The position numbers and the translations under genes were made by a program. A stretch of 15,509 nt of DNA from Thiobacillus sp. (GTDB lineage: Bacteria; Pseudomonadota; Gammaproteobacteria; Burkholderiales; Thiobacillaceae), in assembly GCA_018780025.1 (NCBI GenBank), contig JADMKH010000193.1, forward strand, positions 1-15,509, in the 5' to 3' direction. The notes beneath the pieces were generated by a model that did no database searches, was not told the origin of the DNA, and worked only from the letters and a program-made list of their open reading frames with translations. Positions 6,627 through 12,924 of the stretch are shown here, one piece after another; the first letter of the stretch is position 1, and every line of letters starts with the position of its first letter.

Positions 6627-8588
6627 CTAATCGCCTGACCGCGAGAGTTCCAGTGCATCATCCGATTCGGGCAGGGCTTGGACGGCGGTTTTACGCGCGG
6701 GCACCGTACCCAGCCGGTCTTTCAGCAACACCGAAGGCTGGCCAAAACGCGCCGCGTAATACATGGCATTGCTCATGACCTTTTTGACGTAATCGCGCGT
6801 TTCGGCAAATGGGATCGACTCGATATAAACCGCGGACTCCATCGGCGCGCTATCGCGCCAACGCTGGGCGCGACTTGGACCCGCATTGTAGGCGGCGGTG
6901 GCGAGAACCGGTGAACCATCCAGCGTGGTTTGAACATGCTTCAGGTAATAGGCGCCGAACTGGATGTTCTTGGCGGGGTCACGCATGTCACTCGGCTCAA
7001 ATCCCTTGATGCCGAGACGTTGCGCAATCCAGCGCGCGGTGGCCGGCATGATCTGCATCAAGCCGGAGGCGCCGACACCGGAACGCGCGACGTTGATGAA
7101 ACGGCTTTCCTGCCGCATCAGGCCAAACACCCAGGCTTCGTCGATCTGATTCGCGCGCGCAGCCTGTTGCGCCAGTTCCCGGTAAGGGGCAATGAAACGC
7201 AATTCAAAATCGTGAAGTTCACGCGTGCGCTCGGCCGTGTTGATGGCCCGGTCATACCATTCATTCCGCCGCGCCAGTTCGGCCGCTGCCAGCAGCTGCG
7301 GATCGCTCATTTCACGAATCGCCCAGTTCCATTCCTGCGTGGCGTCGCTGCGCAAACCCAGGTCCTGCAAGGCCAGCGCGCGTGCAATACCGGGATTGCG
7401 CGCAATTGCGGCGAGGTCATCCCCGCCCATTTTGATGTTGATGGTGGGCGCCTGCGCCACCGGGCCCAGTTCTTCCTGGGCCAACTGGCCGTAATAGTGA
7501 TGTTCGCGCGACAGCGCCAGGAAAAGGGCATTCGCCGCGAGCCGCTGACCGGCGGCCTGCAGCGCGCGTGCGCGCCAGTAACGCCACGCCGGCTGATTTT
7601 GCGTGCTGTCGGTCATGCTGTTGATCGCACGCTGCACAGCGGGCCAATCACCCGCGCGCAGCGCCGCCCGCACCCACCATTCGCGCTGCGTGTCATTGAC
7701 CGCCGCCCCGCCGGCCTGCTGATACCACAGTAAGGCAACCGGCTCATGGCGCCGGGCCGCCCAGGTGGCGAGGCGTGCCCAGGCAGTGCCCGTTTCAATC
7801 GGGCTGAACTGCGACACGCGCTTGCGCAAGGCCTGCTCTGCCTCACTGGAACTGCGCCTCGCCAGTTGGTCGAGCGCATACAGCGCAATTTCGCGATCGC
7901 CACGCTGGCCCATGTCGAGGCGGCTTCCGTTGAGCAAACGCGTCGGGTCGCTCGCGGCCAGCTCCAGCCGCGCCGCCTGCGGGCGATCAGCCGCAGCCAT
8001 GACATTTGCCACCGACTTCGCTACACCGGGATTGCCCGCATCCAGTGCCAGGCGGAAGCGCCGCCAGATATCTTCCTGATTTATCAATCCGGCTTCAATC
8101 AATTGGCTGAACAAAGGCGTGCAGGCAGCAGGCATGTCGCGCCCGGTAAACCACGTCGAAACCGCTTCGCGCTGGCGACCCGTATTGCCCTGCGACCACT
8201 CGGCGCGATAGGCGTAACACTGATGTGCGGGATCGGGCTTGACGAGGCGTGGATACTCGGCAAGAAACTGTGGCCAGGCTTCACGCGCACCCAGCGACTT
8301 CAGCCAGTCGGCACGCAGCATTTCAGCCAGCCGGCTGCCCGGATAATGCGCCAGAAAGTCGGCGATGCGTGCATCGTCGTTACGGCTGGCCAGCACCAGA
8401 CGCCAGTATTCGACATAGGGCAGCAAGACATGGTCGTCCGGCACATTGCGCGCCACGCGTTCCAGGTTTGCCAGATTTCGCGCGGCAAAAGCCTGTTGCG
8501 CCTGCTGCACGACAGCATCACCCGATGCCGCCCAGACAGGCGCCACAGACAGCATCCCCAACAGGAAAAAGGCCATTATTCGTAGCAT
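6627..8588 (-). CDS. slt: soluble lytic murein transglycosylase, Slt70-like
   Basis: Periplasmic lytic transglycosylase (GH23, family 1A), which cleaves peptidoglycan glycan strands to give 1,6-anhydro-muropeptides. 653 aa from the chosen ATG at 8588. Residues 1-20 form a signal peptide (MLRIMAFFLLGMLSVAPVWA). Residues about 21-450 form the long helical superhelix typical of Slt70. The C-terminal catalytic domain has LMRQESRF with catalytic Glu at about 494, GLMQIMPATA, and AYNAGPSRAQRW. An in-frame extension to 8696 adds 36 residues that would bury the signal peptide, so it was rejected. The ribosome site is weak. It leads the minus-strand series slt - NDUFA9-like - cca - fpr; whether the downstream genes share its transcript is not certain given the 49-bp gap. 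Confidence 0.92.
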   Translation of the reverse strand: MLRIMAFFLLGMLSVAPVWAASGDAVVQQAQQAFAARNLANLERVARNVPDDHVLLPYVEYWRLVLASRNDDARIADFLAHYPGSRLAEMLRADWLKSLGAREAWPQFLAEYPRLVKPDPAHQCYAYRAEWSQGNTGRQREAVSTWFTGRDMPAACTPLFSQLIEAGLINQEDIWRRFRLALDAGNPGVAKSVANVMAAADRPQAARLELAASDPTRLLNGSRLDMGQRGDREIALYALDQLARRSSSEAEQALRKRVSQFSPIETGTAWARLATWAARRHEPVALLWYQQAGGAAVNDTQREWWVRAALRAGDWPAVQRAINSMTDSTQNQPAWRYWRARALQAAGQRLAANALFLALSREHHYYGQLAQEELGPVAQAPTINIKMGGDDLAAIARNPGIARALALQDLGLRSDATQEWNWAIREMSDPQLLAAAELARRNEWYDRAINTAERTRELHDFELRFIAPYRELAQQAARANQIDEAWVFGLMRQESRFINVARSGVGASGLMQIMPATARWIAQRLGIKGFEPSDMRDPAKNIQFGAYYLKHVQTTLDGSPVLATAAYNAGPSRAQRWRDSAPMESAVYIESIPFAETRDYVKKVMSNAMYYAARFGQPSVLLKDRLGTVPARKTAVQALPESDDALELSRSGD

Positions 8589-8735
8589 GCTGCGAGGGTA
8601 ACATGCGGCCAACACCGGGCACCTGAGCAGAATCCACCATGCAAGCGCACCATGGCCCCCTGTGACGATTCCGGAATGTGTATGCCCGGAACGCACTATA
8701 GTTGAAGTCCCCTACATCCCTACAAGGAGTTGCTC
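8589..8735. promoter_or_regulatory. divergent intergenic region slt / DUF2892 gene
   Basis: 147 bp between two divergent genes, so it should hold both promoters. On the plus strand a TATAGT hexamer at 8697-8702 is a plausible -10 box, giving a leader of about 27 nt with a strong AAGGAG (8724-8729) before the ATG at 8736. The matching -35 is poor. No convincing promoter for slt, operator or terminator was found by eye. Confidence 0.35.
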
Positions 8736-8924
8736 ATGTTAGCCAACGTCGGAACCCTGGATCGTGTCGTTCGAGTTGTTGCAGGGATTGCCCTTATTGC
8801 CTGGGCACTCATGGGTGGACCGGTGTGGGCCTGGATCGGCGTGTTGCCGCTCGCCACCGGCCTGTTCAAAACCTGCCCCGCCTATAGTTTGCTGGGCATT
8901 AACAGCTGTGGCATGAAAAAATAA
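8736..8924 (+). CDS. DUF2892 (YgaP-type) small membrane protein
   Basis: 62 aa. It matches the DUF2892 / YgaP transmembrane family pattern: N-terminal NVGTLDRVVRVVAG, then two short hydrophobic helices (about residues 14-27 and 31-44), then the conserved GLFKTCPAYSLLGINSC ending with two cysteines (Cys47 and Cys58). In other proteins this module is fused to a rhodanese; here it stands alone. The role is unknown, though links to sulfur or redox chemistry are often proposed. AAGGAG at 8724-8729, six bases before the ATG at 8736, fixes the start; a TTG two codons upstream is inside the spacer. The stop is one base from the convergent ilvA stop, leaving no room for a terminator between them. Confidence 0.85.
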   Translation: MLANVGTLDRVVRVVAGIALIAWALMGGPVWAWIGVLPLATGLFKTCPAYSLLGINSCGMKK

Positions 8925-8925
8925 A

Positions 8926-10443
8926 TCAGGCCAAAAACAGCTTGTAGGCAGGGTTGCGGGATTCATCCCAGTAGCGATAACCGAGTTTTTCCAGAAACGC
9001 CTGGAAGCGGGGCTTTTCTTTTTCCGGAACCTGAATGCCGACCAGCACCCGGCCATAATCCGCGCCATGGTTTCGGTAGTGGAACAGGCTGATGTTCCAG
9101 CCATGACTCATGTTTTCCAGGAATTGCATCAATGCGCCAGGGCGTTCGGGAAACTCGAAGCGATACAGCACCTCGTTCGCCGCATCGGGTGCGCGCCCGC
9201 CTACCAGGTGGCGAATGTGCAGCTTGGCCATTTCATTCTCGGACAGGTCGATCGCTTCCAGTCCGTGACGTTCCAGCAGGGCGACCACGCGTGCGCCCTC
9301 GCCTGCTCCCGGGACGGACAAGCCGACAAAAACACGGGCGAACGCGGGGTCGGAGTAACGGTAGTTGAATTCGGTGATGTTGCGCGCACCGAGCAGGCTG
9401 CAAAAGGTCTTGAAACTGCCTGGCGTCTCGGGAATGGTGACGGCCAGAACCGCTTCGCGTTTTTCTCCCAGTTCGCCGCGCTCGGCGATATAGCGCAAGC
9501 GGTCGAAATTCATGTTGGCACCCGAGGCGACGGCAATCAGCGTCTTGCCCTTGAGTTTGCCTGTCGCGATCGCAGCCTTCATCCCGGCCACCGACAAGGC
9601 GCCTGCGGGTTCCAGAATCGAACGGGTATCCTCGAACACATCCTTGATTGCCGCGCAGATGGCATCGTTATTGACGCGGATGATTTCGTCCACATACAAC
9701 TGTGCCAGCCGGAAGGTTTCCTTGCCGACTTTTTTGACCGCCACCCCATCGGCAAATATGCCCACGCGCGACAGCGTGACGCGCTCCCCCTTGCACAGCG
9801 AACGCGCCATCGCATCGGCATCCTCGGGCTCGACCCCGATAATCCTGATATCCGGCCGCAACCGCTTGATATACGCTGCCATCCCGGCAATCAGTCCGCC
9901 GCCGCCGACCGGAATGAACACCGAATGAATCGGCCCGGGGTGCTGGCGCAGCAACTCCATCGCAACGGTGCCCTGCCCTGCAATCACATCGGGGTCGTCG
10001 TAGGGGTGAACAAAGGTTGCCTTCGCCTTTTTCGCCAACCTGGTGGCATGGGCGCAGGCTTCATCGTAGTTGTCGCCGAACAGAATGACCTCGGCACCGC
10101 GCGCGAGGACTGCATCCACCTTGATTTTCGGGGTGGTTGCCGGCATCACGATGGTGGCCGTTGCGCCCAGTTTTTGCGCGGCCAGCGCCACACCTTGTGC
10201 ATGGTTGCCCGCGGAGGCCGCCACCACGCCGCGCGCCAACTGGGCAGGCGTCAATTTCGCCATCTTGTTGTAGGCACCGCGACACTTGAAGGAAAACACC
10301 GGCTGCAGGTCTTCGCGCTTCAGCAGAATCTGGTTATTGAAGCGGCGTGACAGGTTATGAGCCACATCAAGCGGTGACTCCACGGCAACGTCATACACGC
10401 TCGAGGTCAGGATGCGTTCGAGGTAATCGTCAGGTTGGCTCAT
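8926..10443 (-). CDS. ilvA: biosynthetic threonine ammonia-lyase (threonine deaminase)
   Basis: PLP enzyme (EC 4.3.1.19) converting L-threonine to 2-oxobutanoate and ammonia, the first committed step of isoleucine synthesis. 505 aa, near the 514 of E. coli IlvA. The catalytic domain has SFKCRGAYNK with the PLP lysine at Lys53, SAGNHAQGVA, and the phosphate-binding loop VGGGGLIAGMA. The C-terminal part (about 325-505) holds two ACT-like regulatory repeats (ETPGSFKTFCSLLG... and ERPGALMQFLENM...), so it is the allosteric biosynthetic type and not the short catabolic TdcB. It starts at ATG 10443, consistent with DYLERILTSSVYDVA aligning to family N-termini; no strong ribosome site is visible. 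It is monocistronic and divergent from rpiA. Confidence 0.96.
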   Translation of the reverse strand: MSQPDDYLERILTSSVYDVAVESPLDVAHNLSRRFNNQILLKREDLQPVFSFKCRGAYNKMAKLTPAQLARGVVAASAGNHAQGVALAAQKLGATATIVMPATTPKIKVDAVLARGAEVILFGDNYDEACAHATRLAKKAKATFVHPYDDPDVIAGQGTVAMELLRQHPGPIHSVFIPVGGGGLIAGMAAYIKRLRPDIRIIGVEPEDADAMARSLCKGERVTLSRVGIFADGVAVKKVGKETFRLAQLYVDEIIRVNNDAICAAIKDVFEDTRSILEPAGALSVAGMKAAIATGKLKGKTLIAVASGANMNFDRLRYIAERGELGEKREAVLAVTIPETPGSFKTFCSLLGARNITEFNYRYSDPAFARVFVGLSVPGAGEGARVVALLERHGLEAIDLSENEMAKLHIRHLVGGRAPDAANEVLYRFEFPERPGALMQFLENMSHGWNISLFHYRNHGADYGRVLVGIQVPEKEKPRFQAFLEKLGYRYWDESRNPAYKLFLA

Positions 10444-10523
10444 GGCAGCAGCAGAGTATGGGTTTGTAAAAAGAAGGCGATGCCGCTATCTTAGCGGCCT
10501 GCATCAAAAACAACGAAAACATC
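10444..10523. promoter_or_regulatory. ilvA/rpiA divergent promoter region with palindrome
   Basis: 80 bp. On the plus strand TTGTAA (10464-10469) and TATCTT (10487-10492) are 17 bp apart, a reasonable sigma-70 promoter for rpiA. The -10 hexamer lies within a perfect palindrome, GCCGCTA-TCT-TAGCGGC (10482-10498), with 7-bp arms. This could be an operator or the start of a leader-RNA hairpin. No clear promoter for ilvA was found; TAAGAT within the same palindrome could serve as its -10. The sequence elements are seen directly; their function is inference. Confidence 0.45.
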
Positions 10524-11180
10524 ATGACACAAGACGAAATGAAACAAGCTGTGGCGCGTGCCGCAGTGGATTATGCCCGCGGCGGCATCATAGGCGTGGG
10601 CACGGGTTCGACCGCCAACCACTTCATCGATGCGCTGGCCGAGGTGAAAGGCCGCATTGACGGCGCGGTGGCCAGTTCGGAAGCCACCGCCACACGGCTT
10701 AAAAGCCATGGCTTCCAGGTTATGGAGCTAAACAGCGTCGGCGAACTGGAAATCTACGTCGATGGCGCCGACGAAATCACCGAGCATTTCGCCATGGTCA
10801 AGGGTGGCGGCGGCGCCCTGACACGCGAGAAAATCGTGGCGGCGTGCAGCAAGCAATTCATTTGTATCGCCGATGAAAGCAAACTGGTTGGCGTGCTGGG
10901 AACCTTTCCGTTGCCGGTAGAAGTGATTCCGATGGCGCGTTCGTACGTCGCACGCGAGCTGGTCAAGCTGGGGGGGCAGCCACGGTTGCGTGAAGGCTTC
11001 ACCACCGACAACGGCAACCTCATCCTTGATGTGCATGGCCTGTCGATCGTCGACCCGGTATCGCTGGAAACGGCGATCAATCACATTGTCGGCGTGGTCA
11101 CCAATGGTCTGTTCGCGCGACGCGGCGCGGACGTGCTGCTGCTGGGCACCGAAAACGGCGTCAAGACCTACAGGAAGTAA
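10524..11180 (+). CDS. rpiA: ribose-5-phosphate isomerase A
   Basis: Interconverts ribose-5-phosphate and ribulose-5-phosphate (EC 5.3.1.6) in the non-oxidative pentose phosphate pathway. 218 aa, the usual length. It has the phosphate-binding loop GVGTGSTANHF (24-34), the catalytic region YVDGADEI with Asp80 and Asp83, and KGGGGALTREK with Lys93 and Glu102, which correspond to the E. coli active-site residues Asp81, Asp84, Lys94 and Glu103. The ATG at 10524 gives the standard N-terminus MTQDEMKQAVARAAVDY; the ribosome site is weak. It ends 3 bp before the convergent yacG stop, with no intrinsic terminator seen. Confidence 0.96.
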   Translation: MTQDEMKQAVARAAVDYARGGIIGVGTGSTANHFIDALAEVKGRIDGAVASSEATATRLKSHGFQVMELNSVGELEIYVDGADEITEHFAMVKGGGGALTREKIVAACSKQFICIADESKLVGVLGTFPLPVEVIPMARSYVARELVKLGGQPRLREGFTTDNGNLILDVHGLSIVDPVSLETAINHIVGVVTNGLFARRGADVLLLGTENGVKTYRK

Positions 11181-11183
11181 GCT

Positions 11184-11381
11184 TTATTGCGATTGCGGGG
11201 GCGCGTCTTCGGGTTCCTGCTCCTCCGCCGGCACCCGGTATTTTTCGGCGGCCCATTGACCCAGGTCAATCAGCTTGCAGCGCTCGCTGCAAAACGGCCT
11301 CCAGCGATTGTCCGTCGTCCAGTTGACCGCCGCACTGCAGGTCGGGCACGCTACAACAACGGTCTTGACGGGCAAACTCAT
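11184..11381 (-). CDS. yacG: DNA gyrase inhibitor YacG, zinc-ribbon protein
   Basis: 65-aa zinc-binding protein of the YacG family; the E. coli protein binds GyrB and inhibits gyrase DNA binding. The metal site is complete: CPTC, 15 residues, then CSERC (Cx2C-x15-Cx3C), followed by KLIDLGQWAAEKYRVP, the family's conserved second half. The C-terminal tail is acidic and Pro-rich. ATG at 11381 overlaps the zapD stop (ATGA), so it is translationally coupled and is the last gene of the pil-coaE-zapD-yacG series. A TTG three codons upstream was not used because the overlap start gives the canonical beginning. Confidence 0.95.
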   Translation of the reverse strand: MSLPVKTVVVACPTCSAAVNWTTDNRWRPFCSERCKLIDLGQWAAEKYRVPAEEQEPEDAPPQSQ

Positions 11382-12133
11382 AGGGTACAAAACGTCAGGT
11401 CAAAGTCGAGCGACTCACCGGTGCAGGTGCGCATCTGCCCCGAGCCTGCATAAACAAAGCGAATATTGAGCATATATTTGTTGGCCGAGATTTCGGGAAC
11501 ACATGGCAGGGTGTCGGCCAGCGTGACCCGGATCAGTTGGGGGTTGCGTGATTCCAGCATGCGCTGATAGCTGCCATTGGTTGCGTGCTGCATCTCCGAC
11601 TGCCCGCTGTCACGCAGCAATCCGAGAACAATATCCACGGCTGCGCGTATCGAGGAAAACGGCGCCAGCCAACGGGTCAACTGGTGAATGCGGTCATCGG
11701 CCGGTTGATGCAACCAGTGGTGATATGCCGGTAAATCAAACTCGCACATGCCGCCCGGGATGGCCGCGCGCTGCTTGATGGCCATCAGCCAGTCGTCTTC
11801 GCGCAGATGCTGACCCACCTTTCCGGACAATTGATACAGGCCCTGGTGGGCTGTTTCAATCGCGGCCAGCACCTGTTCCAGCATGGTGCCCTGAACCTGG
11901 GGGTTGCCACGCAATACCAGCAACACCGCTTTCTGGCGGTCCAGTTCCTGCAGCAAATCCGACTTGAGGTCCGCGCGAGCAGCCACTTCCGCCATTTCAA
12001 ACAGCGTCAACAACGCGGCGTGGTGCGCGTGCGGATCTGACGCCGCCGCGTAGGCATCGAAACGATCGAACAAATCTTCAAGCCGCAACAGGGTGCGGAT
12101 GCGTTCGCTCAGAGGATATTCGTAGTGGATCAC
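11378..12133 (-). CDS. zapD: cell division protein ZapD
   Basis: Z-ring-associated protein (formerly DUF1342/YacF) that crosslinks FtsZ filaments at the division site in the cytoplasm. 251 aa from the GTG at 12133, against 247 in E. coli. Conserved parts include HYEYPLSERIRTLLRLEDLF at the N-terminus, DLKSDLLQELDRQ, LREDDWLMAIKQR, and IPGGMCEFDLPAYHHWLH. The GTG was chosen because family proteins start directly with the xxYEYPLxERIRTLLRLE segment. An in-frame ATG at 12178, 9 nt after the coaE stop, would add 15 residues and remains possible; neither start has a clear Shine-Dalgarno sequence. It lies between coaE and yacG, a usual order in beta- and gammaproteobacteria. Confidence 0.93.
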   Translation of the reverse strand: MIHYEYPLSERIRTLLRLEDLFDRFDAYAAASDPHAHHAALLTLFEMAEVAARADLKSDLLQELDRQKAVLLVLRGNPQVQGTMLEQVLAAIETAHQGLYQLSGKVGQHLREDDWLMAIKQRAAIPGGMCEFDLPAYHHWLHQPADDRIHQLTRWLAPFSSIRAAVDIVLGLLRDSGQSEMQHATNGSYQRMLESRNPQLIRVTLADTLPCVPEISANKYMLNIRFVYAGSGQMRTCTGESLDFDLTFCTL

Positions 12134-12186
12134 GCTGCAATGCGTTTTATCGTAATCGCCCGATTGTCCCCGATTCATGCGGAAAA

Positions 12187-12924
12187 TCAAGGTAAGTGCC
12201 CAGCAGCGCAATTCAGATAGCGCTGATGCAGCATTGAAACTTCAGTGCGTAAGGCCTCCGGTGTTGCCATGTTGGTGAGTACATCGTCGGCTACGGCCAA
12301 TCTTTGTTCACGACTGACCTGGGCCGCGAGAATTGCAACGACCTCTTCACGGGAGAGCAGGCTGCGCGCCATGGTCCGTTCTATTTGCTGTGCCTCAGTG
12401 CAATCGACGACAAGCACGCGACTCAGCAAATCACGGTAGCCGCCCGTTTCCACCCGCAAGGGGTACGCCGCCAGACGTTTATGCCCTTCAGGGTGCCCGC
12501 CCTCCGGGCGGTGCGTGGTTGTTGCCGACTTGTCGGCTTTACAACCACGGCCTGCCCCTTGCGGGCGGTCTTGGCGCTGCACCAGCAAGGGAATCACGAC
12601 TATGGCGTAGGGTGCATGGAGTTGATTGAGCCTGCGTTCCACCTCCCGCCGGATACGCGGGTGCAAAATGGCTTCAAGCTGCCTGCGGGCAGCCGCGTCG
12701 CTGAACACGATGCGGCGCAAGGCGGCGCGATCCAGCGCGCCGTCTGCGCGCATCGCCGCATCCGGAAACTTTTCGCGTATTGCCTGCAGCGCTTCGCCAC
12801 CGGGCTTGGTCAACTGATGCGCGATCAGATCCGTATCGATCACTGGCACGCCCAGCTCGGCGAACAAATCGGCGACGGTCGATTTACCCGAACCGATCCC
12901 GCCGGTAAGACCGACGGTAAACAT
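12187..12924 (-). CDS. coaE: dephospho-CoA kinase carrying a 43-residue in-frame insert
   Basis: Last step of coenzyme A synthesis: phosphorylates the ribose 3'-OH of dephospho-CoA with ATP (EC 2.7.1.24). 245 aa. It has the P-loop GLTGGIGSGKST (5-16), VIDTDLIAHQL with Asp30 and Asp32, LHPRIRREVE, and RVLVVDC. The family is normally about 200-206 aa; residues 116-158 here are extra and removing them gives 202. The insert interrupts the conserved PLLVE motif: IPLLV (111-115) is followed by the insert, which ends in PLRV just before ETGGYRD. The DNA of the insert is a palindromic element with flanking direct repeats. The P-loop and lid regions look intact and no stop or frameshift is present, so a functional enzyme with a long loop is likely but not certain. 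The ATG overlaps the pilD stop (TGATG). Confidence 0.93.
   Translation of the reverse strand: MFTVGLTGGIGSGKSTVADLFAELGVPVIDTDLIAHQLTKPGGEALQAIREKFPDAAMRADGALDRAALRRIVFSDAAARRQLEAILHPRIRREVERRLNQLHAPYAIVVIPLLVQRQDRPQGAGRGCKADKSATTTHRPEGGHPEGHKRLAAYPLRVETGGYRDLLSRVLVVDCTEAQQIERTMARSLLSREEVVAILAAQVSREQRLAVADDVLTNMATPEALRTEVSMLHQRYLNCAAGHLP
12451..12591 (-). mobile_element. miniature palindromic element inserted in frame in coaE
   Basis: A 129-bp segment absent from ordinary coaE. It is bracketed by 12-bp direct repeats with one mismatch: CACCCGCAAGGG (12451-12462) and CACCAGCAAGGG (12580-12591). Inside are near-terminal inverted repeats, 18 of 21 matching, at 12450-12470 and 12548-12568, with a perfect 11-bp core (CCCGCAAGGGG / CCCCTTGCGGG). 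A hairpin CCGCCC-TCC-GGGCGG lies at 12497-12511. A perfect 9-bp outer stem at 12514-12522/12541-12549 encloses an inner stem GCCGAC/GTCGGC at 12524-12537. The segment encodes no protein of its own. It is open in five of six frames; the only stops (reading at 12479, 12488 and 12539) are all in one minus-strand frame that is not the coaE frame. This resembles miniature non-autonomous elements such as the Rickettsia palindromic elements; identity with any named family is not claimed. Confidence 0.75.
12514..12549. repeat. nested perfect hairpin at the core of the coaE insert
   Basis: Outer arms CGTGGTTGT (12514-12522) and ACAACCACG (12541-12549) pair perfectly over 9 bp. Inner arms GCCGAC (12524-12529) and GTCGGC (12532-12537) pair over 6 bp, with unpaired bases 12523 and 12538-12540 between the two stems. 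In the coaE mRNA this gives one long, stable stem-loop within the coding region. There is no U-tract after it, so it is not an intrinsic terminator. Confidence 0.85.

Noticed and set aside
9067..10350. 427-codon open frame on the plus strand opposite ilvA.
   Set aside because: The minus strand encodes a full IlvA with PLP lysine and ACT repeats; the antisense product has no family features.
11170..11200. Terminator between convergent rpiA and yacG.
   Set aside because: Only 3 bp separate the stops, and no stem with a T-run was found nearby.
12451..12591. The coaE insert as an intein, a group II intron remnant or a frameshift artefact.
   Set aside because: 43 residues is far too short for an intein and no splicing motifs (Cys/Ser start, His-Asn end) are present. 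The length is exactly divisible by three and flanked by repeats, so a sequencing frameshift is not needed to explain it.
12187..12924. coaE as a pseudogene.
   Set aside because: No stop or frameshift; P-loop, dTD motif and C-terminal lid region are all intact, and coding continues normally on both sides of the insert.
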